From Jannaschia sp. M317 (lineage in GTDB: Bacteria; Pseudomonadota; Alphaproteobacteria; Rhodobacterales; Rhodobacteraceae): a stretch of 64,000 bases of DNA. Made by a program: the position numbers and the translations under genes. Below are positions 43,283-51,036 of this stretch, piece by piece. The DNA lies in contig NZ_CP081155.1 of assembly GCF_025141175.1 (NCBI RefSeq), positions 282,001-346,000 on the forward strand. The letters run 5' to 3'. The notes under the pieces are model-generated. The model did no database searches. It was not told the origin of the DNA and worked only from the letters and a program-made list of their open reading frames with translations. Every line of letters begins with the position of its first letter. Within the stretch, counting starts at the first letter, position 1.

Positions 43283-44098
43283 ATGACCACTGAGACCACG
43301 GCACAGGATCTGACCGCACAGATCGCTGCCAACCTCCCCTTCCTGCGCCGCTATGCGCGCGCCCTGACGGGTTCTCAGGCCAGCGGCGATCAATACGCCG
43401 TGGCCACACTGGAGGCCATTCTGGCTGATCGCAGCGCCATCGCCGAAGGCATGCCGCTGAAGACAGGATTGTTCAGGGTCCTGCATACGATCTGGCAGGG
43501 CACCAAGGTGATGCCAGACGCATCGGATGCCGACTTTCTCGAAGGGGCTGCGCAAAAGCACATGGCCCGGCTGACCGATGACACGCGCGAGGCGCTCTTG
43601 CTGCACACCATCGAAGAATTCCCGTTCGAGGACGTGGCGTTGATCATGCAGATCGAGCCGACCGAGGCGAAGCAGCTGGTCGACATCGCCCACAACGAAA
43701 TGGCCGAGAGCATCGCGGGACGCGTCCTGATCATCGAAGACGAGCCCGTCATCGCGATGGATCTGGAAAACCTCGTGTCCGAACTGGGCCATCAAATCAC
43801 CGGCGTCGCGCGTACCCGCACCGAGGCCGTGGAAATCGGCGGCAAGGAACGGCCCGACCTGATCCTGGCCGATATTCGCCTGGCCGACAGCTCGTCTGGG
43901 ATCGATGCCGTCAACGATTTGCTGGCCGAATTCGGGGACCTTCCGGTGATCTTCATCACCGCCTACCCGGAACGTCTGCTGACCGGCGACCGCCCGGAAC
44001 CGGCTTTCCTGATCTCCAAGCCCTACAAGGAAGACCAGGTCCGTTCCGCTGTCAGCCAGGCGATGTTCTTTTCGACCACCGCGATATTGAACGCCTGA
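43283..44098 (+). CDS. phyR: PhyR anti-anti-sigma response regulator
   Basis: 271 residues. Residues 1-140 form the sigma-like domain (a sigma2-like region with LRRYARALTGSQASGD and a sigma4-like region with TREALLLHTIEEFPFEDVALIM). Residues about 147-271 form the receiver, with RVLIIEDEPVIAMD, phosphoacceptor Asp197 in LILADIRLADSSS, FITAYPERLL and Lys in FLISKPYK. On phosphorylation it binds NepR and frees EcfG. The start at 43283 is 38 bases after the palindromic EcfG promoter. Confidence 0.97.
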   Translation: MTTETTAQDLTAQIAANLPFLRRYARALTGSQASGDQYAVATLEAILADRSAIAEGMPLKTGLFRVLHTIWQGTKVMPDASDADFLEGAAQKHMARLTDDTREALLLHTIEEFPFEDVALIMQIEPTEAKQLVDIAHNEMAESIAGRVLIIEDEPVIAMDLENLVSELGHQITGVARTRTEAVEIGGKERPDLILADIRLADSSSGIDAVNDLLAEFGDLPVIFITAYPERLLTGDRPEPAFLISKPYKEDQVRSAVSQAMFFSTTAILNA

Positions 44099-44112
44099 TA
44101 CGCGCGCCCCAG

Positions 44113-44138
44113 GCCGCTAACGGACGGCCGTTAGCGGC
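44113..44138. terminator. Inverted repeat between phyR and convergent receiver-like gene
   Basis: GCCGCTAACGG (44113-44123) and CCGTTAGCGGC (44128-44138) are perfect complements around a 4-base loop. It overlaps the last codons of the leftward gene (stop at 44117). There is no long T-run on either strand, so it is a terminator candidate of moderate confidence; it probably separates phyR from the convergent gene. Confidence 0.6.
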
Positions 44139-44482
44139 TTGCGCTGCAACCAGTCCTGCAACACCTCGGCGACGGATTCGTTGGTGAAGGGCATTCGGAC
44201 GATCCGCTCCCATGGGGTGCGGGTGTCGCAATCTTCGGATTCGTCGATCCGCCCGACCGCGATCTGACGGTCGATCAGCCCCCCGATATCCTGCGGTTGC
44301 AGGGGGCCGTCGCCGCCGAAAAAGACGGCATAGGTCGTGCGGTCGAACGCCAGGCGGCGTGTTGCTTCGTCGAACGTCGTTGCATGGCCGACCTCCGCCT
44401 CGGGGACGACCGTGCGAATGATCTCGCGCAGGTCGTCGGCCACGAACAGGTCAGCGTGCACGACAAGGAAAAAAGGTTTCAT
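44117..44482 (-). CDS. Degenerate receiver-domain protein next to phyR
   Basis: 121 residues with a receiver-like start (FLVVHADLFVADDLREIIRTV), helix/strand layout and a C-terminal VRMPFTNESVAEVL resembling the KPF...L switch region. The phosphoacceptor position reads AVFFGGDG, so the usual Asp is missing or shifted, and the conserved Lys is replaced by Arg-Met. Such proteins may act as phosphate-independent partners of kinases or regulators. Its position inside the stress locus suggests a link, unproven. Confidence 0.6.
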   Translation of the reverse strand: MKPFFLVVHADLFVADDLREIIRTVVPEAEVGHATTFDEATRRLAFDRTTYAVFFGGDGPLQPQDIGGLIDRQIAVGRIDESEDCDTRTPWERIVRMPFTNESVAEVLQDWLQRKPLTAVR

Positions 44483-44513
44483 CGGCGTGCTTCCATTTGG
44501 ATGTCGCGCTTAT

Positions 44514-44538
44514 GGAACCATATCGCGGGTGCCGCATT
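44514..44538 (+). promoter_or_regulatory. Candidate EcfG-type promoter of the Crp/Fnr gene
   Basis: GGAAC (44514-44518), 16 bases, CATT (44535-44538), one mismatch to CGTT. It ends 35 bases before the start codon at 44574, close to the distance seen for the better-matching elements. Confidence 0.4.
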
Positions 44539-44573
44539 AAACTAGGACGTAGTGCATTGCAGAAGAGGGACCC

Positions 44574-45302
44574 ATGGCCACCGCTTGCGAACATTGCCCA
44601 CTGCGCCGCAGCAAATTGTTCGTGGAGCATTCTCCGGATGACACGCGCTTCATGGAGCGGTTCAAAGTCGGCGAATTGACGATAAATCCCGGCACGCCCG
44701 TCCTGATGGAAGGCTCGAACAGTCCACAGTTGTTCACCGCCCTGCGCGGCATGGGGCTACGATATAAAATGTTGCAGAATGGTCGCAGGCAGGTGCTGAA
44801 CCTGGTTTTTCCCGGCGATTTCATCGGCCTGCAGGCCGGTGTCATGGGCGAGATGCAGCACTCGGTCGAGGCGAGTTCCGCAATGACCCTTTGTGTGTTT
44901 GATCGGGCGGGCCTTTGGAACCTGTTCCGATCCCAGCCGGAGCGGGCGTTCAACCTGACCTGGCTCGCCGCGGTGGAGGAACACTTCCTGGGCGAATCTC
45001 TGGCCACCGTCGGACAGCGTGGTGCGATGGAGGCGATGGCCTGGGCATTAACAAAAATCATGCAACGCGGAGAGGCGTTGGGCATGGTCGAGAACCGCGC
45101 AATGCCCCTTCCCTACCGTCAACAGGACCTTGCAGACGCGCTTGGCCTGTCGCTGGTCCACACCAACAAGACACTGGCCAAACTGCGCGACCGTCAGTTG
45201 GCCAATTGGCGGGACGGGTTGTTGATCGTGAACGACCTGAAGGAATTGGCCAAGCTCGCCGAGATGGATTTTGCCCCGCTGCCCAAACGTCCGCTGATGT
45301 AG
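44574..45302 (+). CDS. Crp/Fnr family transcriptional regulator
   Basis: 242 residues. cAMP-receptor-like beta-roll (about 25-140: VLMEGSNSPQLFTALRG, LNLVFPGDFIGLQAGVMG), a long dimer helix, and a C-terminal helix-turn-helix (YRQQDLADALGLSLVHTNKTLAKLRDRQL). Near the N-terminus CEHC gives two Cys; the four-Cys Fe-S set of FNR is not present, so oxygen sensing is not indicated. It may link the general stress response to redox or membrane state. A stress promoter candidate lies upstream. Confidence 0.88.
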   Translation: MATACEHCPLRRSKLFVEHSPDDTRFMERFKVGELTINPGTPVLMEGSNSPQLFTALRGMGLRYKMLQNGRRQVLNLVFPGDFIGLQAGVMGEMQHSVEASSAMTLCVFDRAGLWNLFRSQPERAFNLTWLAAVEEHFLGESLATVGQRGAMEAMAWALTKIMQRGEALGMVENRAMPLPYRQQDLADALGLSLVHTNKTLAKLRDRQLANWRDGLLIVNDLKELAKLAEMDFAPLPKRPLM

Positions 45303-45304
45303 GC

Positions 45305-46222
45305 TCAGACCTTCAGGTAGGTATCCGCCGCCTGCGCCCCGCGTTGACCCAACGGACGATCCATCCCGATCGTGCTGTCAGGTTTTGTATGACGCTCCAA
45401 CTCCGCGTTGAGCGCGGCACCGATCAGCAGCAGAAAGCCGGAGATGAACAGCCACATGAGCAAGGCAATGACCGCTCCGATGGATCCGTAGACCTCGTTG
45501 TAGCGCCCGAAGGCCGACAGATAGGCCGAGAACCCCCAGGACGCCGCCGCCCAGACCGAAACCGCAAGCACCGCACCGGGCGTAATCCAGGGCAGGCGCG
45601 CGGCCCGGCGATTGGGGCCATAGCGATAGATGATCCCCGCCCCGATCAACAGGACCCCTACGGCGAGCACAAGGCGCACCGCGTTCAACGCCATCTCGGC
45701 CATCGGTCCAAGCGGCAGGAACGCCATCACGATCGGAACGATGACAATCGCCGCAATCGCGACCAGCGCGACGGCCAGCAACACCAGTGTCAGCCCGACA
45801 GCATAAAGATAGTGCCCGATACCCTGCCGGTTCCGTTCCTCGTAGACGGCATTCATGCCCAGCATCAGCGACGCGACCCCGGCCCGCGCGGACCAGATCG
45901 CCAACAGGAACGACAGCGCCGTGGCCCAGCCCAGCGTTTCCCCATCCGCAGTGGACAGGGCGTCGATCTGATCGCTGATCAAGGTAAAGGCGTCGACGGG
46001 CATGACGGCACGAAACCGTTCCAACTCCGGCAGGATGGCATTGGGGTCACCGATCAACCCCCATAGGGCAATGACTGCGGCGATGGCCGGGAATAGCGCC
46101 AGGATGCCGTAAAAGGCGATCCCGGCCGCAATCAGGCTCAACCGCTTTTCGTCGATCTGCACGAAAATGCGTTTGGTCATGTTCCACCACACCGCCAACT
46201 TGGGCAGCCGGATCATCCGCAT
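45305..46222 (-). CDS. YihY/BrkB family membrane protein
   Basis: 305 residues with about six membrane helices. Recognisable are RLSLIAAGIAFYGILALFPAIAAVIALWG near the N-terminus, SLMLGMNAVYEERNRQG, and SAYLSAFGRYNEVYGSIGAVIALLMWLFISGFLLLIGAALNAE, typical of the YihY family. Function not settled. A perfect GGAAC-N17-CGTT promoter ends 33 bases before the start codon, so it is very likely an EcfG target. It lies 2 bases after the Crp/Fnr stop, convergent. Confidence 0.9.
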   Translation of the reverse strand: MRMIRLPKLAVWWNMTKRIFVQIDEKRLSLIAAGIAFYGILALFPAIAAVIALWGLIGDPNAILPELERFRAVMPVDAFTLISDQIDALSTADGETLGWATALSFLLAIWSARAGVASLMLGMNAVYEERNRQGIGHYLYAVGLTLVLLAVALVAIAAIVIVPIVMAFLPLGPMAEMALNAVRLVLAVGVLLIGAGIIYRYGPNRRAARLPWITPGAVLAVSVWAAASWGFSAYLSAFGRYNEVYGSIGAVIALLMWLFISGFLLLIGAALNAELERHTKPDSTIGMDRPLGQRGAQAADTYLKV

Positions 46223-46255
46223 CGGATCAATGGAGGACTATATGCCATGGAACCT

Positions 46256-46281
46256 AACGCCGCCCCCCGGGCCAGAGTTCC
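46256..46281 (-). promoter_or_regulatory. EcfG-type promoter of the YihY/BrkB gene
   Basis: Reverse strand GGAAC (46281-46277), 17 bases, CGTT (46259-46256): an exact match to the EcfG consensus. Distance to start codon 33 bases. Confidence 0.8.
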
Positions 46282-46296
46282 CACGCAACGCAGCCC

Positions 46297-47133
46297 CTAG
46301 ATCTCGTCCTTTACTTGACCCCAGGCCATCAGGGCGAAAATCGCCGTGCCACCGATGATGTTCCCGGCCAGAACCGGCAGGAAAAAGCCAAAGACCGCCT
46401 CACCAAAGCCCAGCATCCCCTGCACCGCCAGATAGGCCATCTCGACCGAGCCTGCGACGATGTGGGTAAAATCTCCGGCTGCGATCAGCCAGGCAAAGGT
46501 CAGAATCACGAAGAACGCGGAATCCTCGGCCTGTGGCAACATCCAGACGATGGCCGCCACCAGAATACCGGCCGGAATTGCGCGAAAGAAGCTTTCGCCT
46601 GCGGGCATCTTCACCGCGTGTTCCGACAGAGAAATCAACGCAGGCGTCAACGTTTCCGGCAGCGCGGGCGTATGCGCATAAAGCGTGGCAATCGCAAAGG
46701 CCCCGACCAGATTGGCCCCCAGGACAATCGACCAAAGCCGCGCGACCTTGGCGAACATTTTCGGGTACGGCCGCGAGATCAGCGGCAACACGGTCGAGAT
46801 GGTGTTTTCCGTAAACAGCTGCATCCGCCCCATGATCACCAGGATGAATCCCAGCGCGTAGCCCAGGTTTTCCACCAGGAACCGCCAATCCGCGTCCGGC
46901 AGGTAGGTACGAAAGACGGCCTCGGCGAGAACCGAAAAGCTGATCATGATGCCCGCGGCCACCCCGGACCAGAACAACGACCGGTTGGGACGATTCAGCT
47001 CCTCCTCCCCGTCGCGGCGGATGACCTCATAGATCATGCGTGGCGCAAGTTTGGAGGCCCCCTCCATCGCAGCTTCCTGCACCTCGCGATCAAGTTGCGT
47101 GCGTCGGCTGGTCCTGCTTTTCGGGCGAGTCAT
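46297..47133 (-). CDS. Formate/nitrite transporter (FNT) family protein
   Basis: 278 residues, six membrane helices after a basic cytoplasmic N-terminus (TRPKSRTSRRTQLD). FNT pattern in RSLFWSGVAAGIMISFSVLAEAVF, NLGYALGFILVIMGRMQLFTENTISTVLPLI, ARLWSIVLGANLVGA and IVAGSVEMAYL, where SVEMAY carries the channel His region replaced by Val-Glu. Substrate may be formate, nitrite, another small anion or none. The start at 47133 follows AAAGGAG. A GGAAC-N17-GGTT element ends 31 bases before it, suggesting stress control. Confidence 0.85.
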   Translation of the reverse strand: MTRPKSRTSRRTQLDREVQEAAMEGASKLAPRMIYEVIRRDGEEELNRPNRSLFWSGVAAGIMISFSVLAEAVFRTYLPDADWRFLVENLGYALGFILVIMGRMQLFTENTISTVLPLISRPYPKMFAKVARLWSIVLGANLVGAFAIATLYAHTPALPETLTPALISLSEHAVKMPAGESFFRAIPAGILVAAIVWMLPQAEDSAFFVILTFAWLIAAGDFTHIVAGSVEMAYLAVQGMLGFGEAVFGFFLPVLAGNIIGGTAIFALMAWGQVKDEI

Positions 47134-47164
47134 GAAATGGCGGCTCCTTTGATCATCACAAGGC

Positions 47165-47190
47165 AACCCACGTGACGGCCCAAGGGTTCC
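47165..47190 (-). promoter_or_regulatory. Candidate EcfG-type promoter of the FNT gene
   Basis: Reverse strand GGAAC (47190-47186), 17 bases, GGTT (47168-47165). The same first-base deviation as at 5348 and 39578. Distance to start codon 31 bases. Confidence 0.5.
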
Positions 47191-47229
47191 CCCCTTGACC
47201 ATTCCGCAGAAACCGTGCCCGCTGGTGTC

Positions 47230-48138
47230 ATGATACCGATCCTCGACTGGACCCGCGCCACCACCGATCCCGACGCCTTCACTGCCGATCTGGGGCAGGC
47301 GGTGCGGGACACCGGTTTTTTCCTGCTCAAGAACCCGTCCGTGCCGGCGGGGCTGCGCGCCGACACGCTGCAACAGGCGGGCGCGCTGTTTGATCTGCCA
47401 GAGGCCGAGAAACAGGCGATCTCGATCCTCAACACGCCGCATTTCCGGGGCTGGGGCAAACCCGGCGACGAATCGCTGGATGAATCCAGCCCGGAGGTCG
47501 ACACCAAGCAGACCTTCAACATCGGCTATGACCTGGCAGACGACGACCCGCGCCTGGGGCAACAGTTCCGGGGCCTGAACCAATGGCCCGATCTGCCGGG
47601 GTTTCGCGACACGATGCTGGCCTATTACGACGCGGCCCAGGCGCAGGGGGTCGGGCTTCTGTCGATGCTGGCGCGGGACCTGTCCTTGCCGCCGGATCAC
47701 TTTGCGCCGTTGTTCGATGAACCGCTCTCGGCCCTGCGCCTGCTGCACTACCCCCCCGCCTCCGGTGCGGATGGAGAAATCGGGGCCGGGGCCCATACGG
47801 ATTACGGGGCAGTGACCCTGTTGATGACGGATGGGGAACCGGGGCTGCAGGTGCGCCCGCGCGACGGCGATTGGACCGACGTGCCGCATGTGGACGGGGC
47901 CTATGTGGTCAATATCGGGGACTGCCTGATGCGCTGGTCCAACGACATCTATGTATCGACCCCGCATAGGGTCCTGCCACCCAAACGCCAACGCCGGTCG
48001 GTCGCCTTCTTTGTGGAGGCGAACCCCGACGCCCTGGTCGAGGCGCTGCCCAGCACCGGGACACCGAAATACCCGCCGATCCGAGCCGCCGATTACCTAC
48101 AGTCCAGACTGGACGCGACCTACGCGCCCAAAAGCTGA
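47230..48138 (+). CDS. Isopenicillin-N-synthase-like 2-oxoglutarate/Fe(II) oxygenase
   Basis: 302 residues. The Fe(II) triad is visible as HTD in GAHTDYGAVTLLM and the distal His in STPHRVLPP, with the RxS co-substrate motif in QRRSVAFFVEA; N-terminal DTGFFLLKNP and PEAEKQAISI are also typical. Hydroxylates or oxidises an unknown small molecule. I prefer ATG at 47230; a GTG at 47215 is in frame. It is divergent from the FNT gene and ends before a double hairpin. Confidence 0.88.
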   Translation: MIPILDWTRATTDPDAFTADLGQAVRDTGFFLLKNPSVPAGLRADTLQQAGALFDLPEAEKQAISILNTPHFRGWGKPGDESLDESSPEVDTKQTFNIGYDLADDDPRLGQQFRGLNQWPDLPGFRDTMLAYYDAAQAQGVGLLSMLARDLSLPPDHFAPLFDEPLSALRLLHYPPASGADGEIGAGAHTDYGAVTLLMTDGEPGLQVRPRDGDWTDVPHVDGAYVVNIGDCLMRWSNDIYVSTPHRVLPPKRQRRSVAFFVEANPDALVEALPSTGTPKYPPIRAADYLQSRLDATYAPKS

Positions 48139-48145
48139 CGGGGCC

Positions 48146-48190
48146 ACCAAATCCTTCGAAGGATTTGGTCAGCTTTTTCCAAAAAGCTGA
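48146..48190. terminator. Tandem palindromes forming a bidirectional terminator
   Basis: First, a perfect 24-base palindrome at 48146-48169 (ACCAAATCCTTC and its complement GAAGGATTTGGT). Next, TCAGCTTTTT-CC-AAAAAGCTGA at 48169-48190, with a T-run on both strands. The two share base 48169. They lie between the convergent oxygenase and gluconate dehydrogenase genes, so they work as a two-way terminator. Confidence 0.88.
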
Positions 48191-48197
48191 TACCGCC

Positions 48198-48965
48198 CTA
48201 AAGCGAGGCGGTGATGCCCCCGTCGACGTAGACCACCGTGCCGTTGACAAAACTCGATGCCTCGGACGACAGGAAAATGCAGGTCCCCACCAGTTCGTCG
48301 ACGTTCCCCCAACGGCCCGCTGGTGTCCGCTTGGCCAGCCAGGCCGAAAAGTCCATGTCTTCGACCAGCGCCTTGTTCAGCGGCGTGTCGAAATAGCCTG
48401 GGGCCAGCCCGTTGCATTGTAGCCCATGCTTGGCCCAATCCGTCGCCATGCCCTTGGTCAGGTTGGCAACCGCCCCCTTGGTCGCGGTGTAGGGCGCGAT
48501 GCCGGGCCGGGCCAAGGCCGTCTGAACCGAACAGATGTTGACGATCTTGCCCGCGCCGCGACCGATCATGTGGCGTGCGACGGCCTGACCCACGTGAAAG
48601 ACGCTGGCGATATTGGTCTGCAACAGGCGCTCAAAGGCATCGGCCGGGAAATCCTCCAGCGGGGTGCGGTGCTGCATGCCTGCGTTGTTCACCAGGATAT
48701 CGATCGCCCCGGTCGTTGCCTCGAACCCGTCGACCGCAGCGCGCACGGCGTCATGGTCGGTCGCGTCGAAGGCCAGCGTGGTGACCACCGCCCCCTCCTC
48801 GCGGAGCGCTTGAGCCGCGGCGTCCAGCTTGCCCGCGTCGCGCCCATTCAACACGATCTCCGCCCCGGCGGCGGCCAGCCCGCGCGCCAGCGCATAGCCG
48901 ATTCCCTGGGACGATCCGGTGATCAACGCCCGCTTTCCGGACAGGTCAAACAGTGACAGGCTCAT
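48198..48965 (-). CDS. Gluconate 5-dehydrogenase-like SDR
   Basis: 255 residues. Cofactor loop TGSSQGIGYALA, Asn-Ala-Gly in NNAGMQHRTPLEDFP (the MQ.R motif is typical of Ga5DH/IdnO), catalytic Ser in ICSVQTALA and YxxxK in YTATKGAVAN, C-terminal NGTVVYVDGGITASL. Catalyses reversible 5-ketogluconate reduction to gluconate. It is divergent from the idonate dehydrogenase, giving a route from L-idonate to gluconate. Confidence 0.92.
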   Translation of the reverse strand: MSLSLFDLSGKRALITGSSQGIGYALARGLAAAGAEIVLNGRDAGKLDAAAQALREEGAVVTTLAFDATDHDAVRAAVDGFEATTGAIDILVNNAGMQHRTPLEDFPADAFERLLQTNIASVFHVGQAVARHMIGRGAGKIVNICSVQTALARPGIAPYTATKGAVANLTKGMATDWAKHGLQCNGLAPGYFDTPLNKALVEDMDFSAWLAKRTPAGRWGNVDELVGTCIFLSSEASSFVNGTVVYVDGGITASL

Positions 48966-49064
48966 GGATATCTCTCCCTTTCGCCTCGACTTCGCCGGGG
49001 CCCCTCCCCTACGCTTGTCGCGAGGAAAGGGCCCGGTGGCAACCGGTCGCCCCCGGAGGATCCC

Positions 49065-50093
49065 ATGAAAGCCATCGTCATCCACGCCGCCCGCGATCTG
49101 CGCATCGAAGAAAGGCCCGCAGAAGCCCCCGGCCCCGGTCAGGTCGCCATCGCAATGGAGGCAGGGGGGATCTGCGGGTCTGACCTGCATTACTATCAAC
49201 ACGGCGGCATCGGCACCGCGATCCGGGTAAAAGAGCCGATGATCCTGGGCCACGAGGTTTCGGGCCGCATCACCGCCTTGGGTGCTGGCGTCACCGGACT
49301 GACCGAGGGGCAGTTGGTCGCGGTGTCGCCGTCGCGCCCCTGCGCGGCCTGCCGGTTCTGCCTGGAGGGGCAGCCGAACCATTGCCTGAACATGCGGTTC
49401 TATGGCTCTGCCATGCCGTTCCCACATATCCAGGGGGCCTTCCGCCAGAGTCTCGTCGCGGACGCCAGCCAATGCGCGCCCGCCGATGGCCTGAGCGCCG
49501 CCGAGGCCGCGATGGCGGAACCGCTGGCCGTCTGCCTGCACGCGATGCGGCAGGCCGGCGACCTGGTGGGCAAATCGGTGCTGGTCACCGGCTGCGGACC
49601 GATCGGCACGCTGTGCATCCTGGCGGCGCGCCGGGCGGGGGCCGATCTGATCGTGGCCACGGATCTGGGGGACTTCACGCTGGGATTGGCGCGGCAGGCG
49701 GGCGCGGACGAGGTGATCAACATGCGCGGCGGCACGCTGGACGCCTACACCGCGGACAAGGGGCAGTTCGACGTGTTGTTCGAATGCTCCGGCGCGGCCC
49801 CGGCGCTGGCTGCCGCGATCCCGGCCATCCGCCCGCGCGGGCGGATCGTGCAACTGGGTCTGGGCGGTGACATGACCCTGCCGGTCCAGGCCATGACCGC
49901 GAAGGAGCTGGAGTTCCACGGCTCCTTCCGGTTCCACGGCGAGTTTCACACCGGGGTCAGCCTGATGCAAAAGGGCCTGATCGACGTCAAACCGCTGATC
50001 ACACAGACCTATCCCATGGCCCGCGCCCTGGACGCCTTTGAAATGGCAGGCGACCGCAGCCAGGCGATGAAAACGCAGATCGACTTTACCTGA
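49065..50093 (+). CDS. L-idonate 5-dehydrogenase-like zinc dehydrogenase
   Basis: 342 residues. Catalytic zinc in GGICGSDLHYYQHGG and GHEVSGRI, structural Cys set in CAACRFCLEGQPNHC, NAD fold in VLVTGCGPIGTLCILAARR; NMRFYGSAMPFPHIQGAF is characteristic of idonate/sorbitol-type enzymes. Oxidises L-idonate to 5-ketogluconate. The start follows CCGGAGGATCC. Seven bases separate it from the lactonase. Confidence 0.9.
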   Translation: MKAIVIHAARDLRIEERPAEAPGPGQVAIAMEAGGICGSDLHYYQHGGIGTAIRVKEPMILGHEVSGRITALGAGVTGLTEGQLVAVSPSRPCAACRFCLEGQPNHCLNMRFYGSAMPFPHIQGAFRQSLVADASQCAPADGLSAAEAAMAEPLAVCLHAMRQAGDLVGKSVLVTGCGPIGTLCILAARRAGADLIVATDLGDFTLGLARQAGADEVINMRGGTLDAYTADKGQFDVLFECSGAAPALAAAIPAIRPRGRIVQLGLGGDMTLPVQAMTAKELEFHGSFRFHGEFHTGVSLMQKGLIDVKPLITQTYPMARALDAFEMAGDRSQAMKTQIDFT

Positions 50094-50099
50094 GGCCCA

Positions 50100-50996
50100 A
50101 TGACCTTCGACATCATCGACCCACTCTTCAACCGCTACATCCTGCACAATGCGCCGGTAAAGAAACTCGCCACCGGGTTCGACTGGGCCGAGGGACCGGT
50201 CTGGTTCGGGGATCATTCCTGCCTGCTGTTCTCGGACATTCCGAACAACCGCATCATGCGCTGGTCGCCCGAAGACGGGCTGTCGGTCTTTCGCGCGGAC
50301 GCGCGCTATGCCAACGGCCACACCCGCGACCGGCAGGGGCGGCTGGTGTCCTGTGAACACGGCGCGCGGCGGGTCACCCGAACCGAGGCAGACGGCTCGA
50401 TCACCGTTATCGCCGACAGCTACGACGGCAGGCCGCTGAATTCCCCCAACGACGTGGTGGTGAAATCCGACGGCACGATCTGGTTCACCGACCCCCATTA
50501 CGGGATCGGCAGCGACTACGAAGGCTTCAAGGCCGAGAGCGAGAACCCCCTGGTCGTCTACCGCGCCGACCCAGAGGCGGGCACCCTGGAGGTCGTGATC
50601 GACGATATGAAGGCCCCCAACGGGCTGGCCTTTTCACCGGATGAGGACCTGCTCTATGTCGCCGACACGGGCCGGATGTACGAAAACGACCCCAGCCACA
50701 TCCGGGTCTACGACTGCGGCTCCGACGGCACGCTGTCGAATGGCCGGCATTTCCACACCGTCGATCCGGGCAAGGCAGACGGCTTCCGCCTGGATACCGA
50801 TGGCAACATCTGGACCTCGGCCGAGGACGGGGTGCATTGCATTGCACCGGACGGCCGGCTGCTGGGCAAGGTGTTGGTGCCCGAAAAAGTGTCCAACGTC
50901 TGTTTTGGCGGGCGCGCCAAGCATGAGCTCTATGTCACCGCGACGACCAGCCTTTACCGTGTGACGCTGAACAGGCGCGGGGTGCAGTGGCCCTGA
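50100..50996 (+). CDS. SMP-30/gluconolactonase family lactonase
   Basis: 298-residue six-bladed beta-propeller. Metal site motifs: Glu in WAEGPVWFGD, NSPNDVVVKSDGTIWFTDPHYG and DTDGNIWTSAEDGVH. Hydrolyses sugar lactones such as gluconolactone or a related aldono-lactone, so it can feed the idonate/gluconate route next to it. Operon with the idonate dehydrogenase. No signal peptide. Confidence 0.92.
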   Translation: MTFDIIDPLFNRYILHNAPVKKLATGFDWAEGPVWFGDHSCLLFSDIPNNRIMRWSPEDGLSVFRADARYANGHTRDRQGRLVSCEHGARRVTRTEADGSITVIADSYDGRPLNSPNDVVVKSDGTIWFTDPHYGIGSDYEGFKAESENPLVVYRADPEAGTLEVVIDDMKAPNGLAFSPDEDLLYVADTGRMYENDPSHIRVYDCGSDGTLSNGRHFHTVDPGKADGFRLDTDGNIWTSAEDGVHCIAPDGRLLGKVLVPEKVSNVCFGGRAKHELYVTATTSLYRVTLNRRGVQWP

Positions 50997-51036
50997 GGGG
51001 GCAGGCGGCCTGAAGCCCGCCCTACGGGGGATGGCC

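Noticed and set aside
51001..51036. GC-rich segment between the lactonase and dehydratase genes as a terminator
   Set aside because: Only an imperfect short stem and no T-run; too weak to call.
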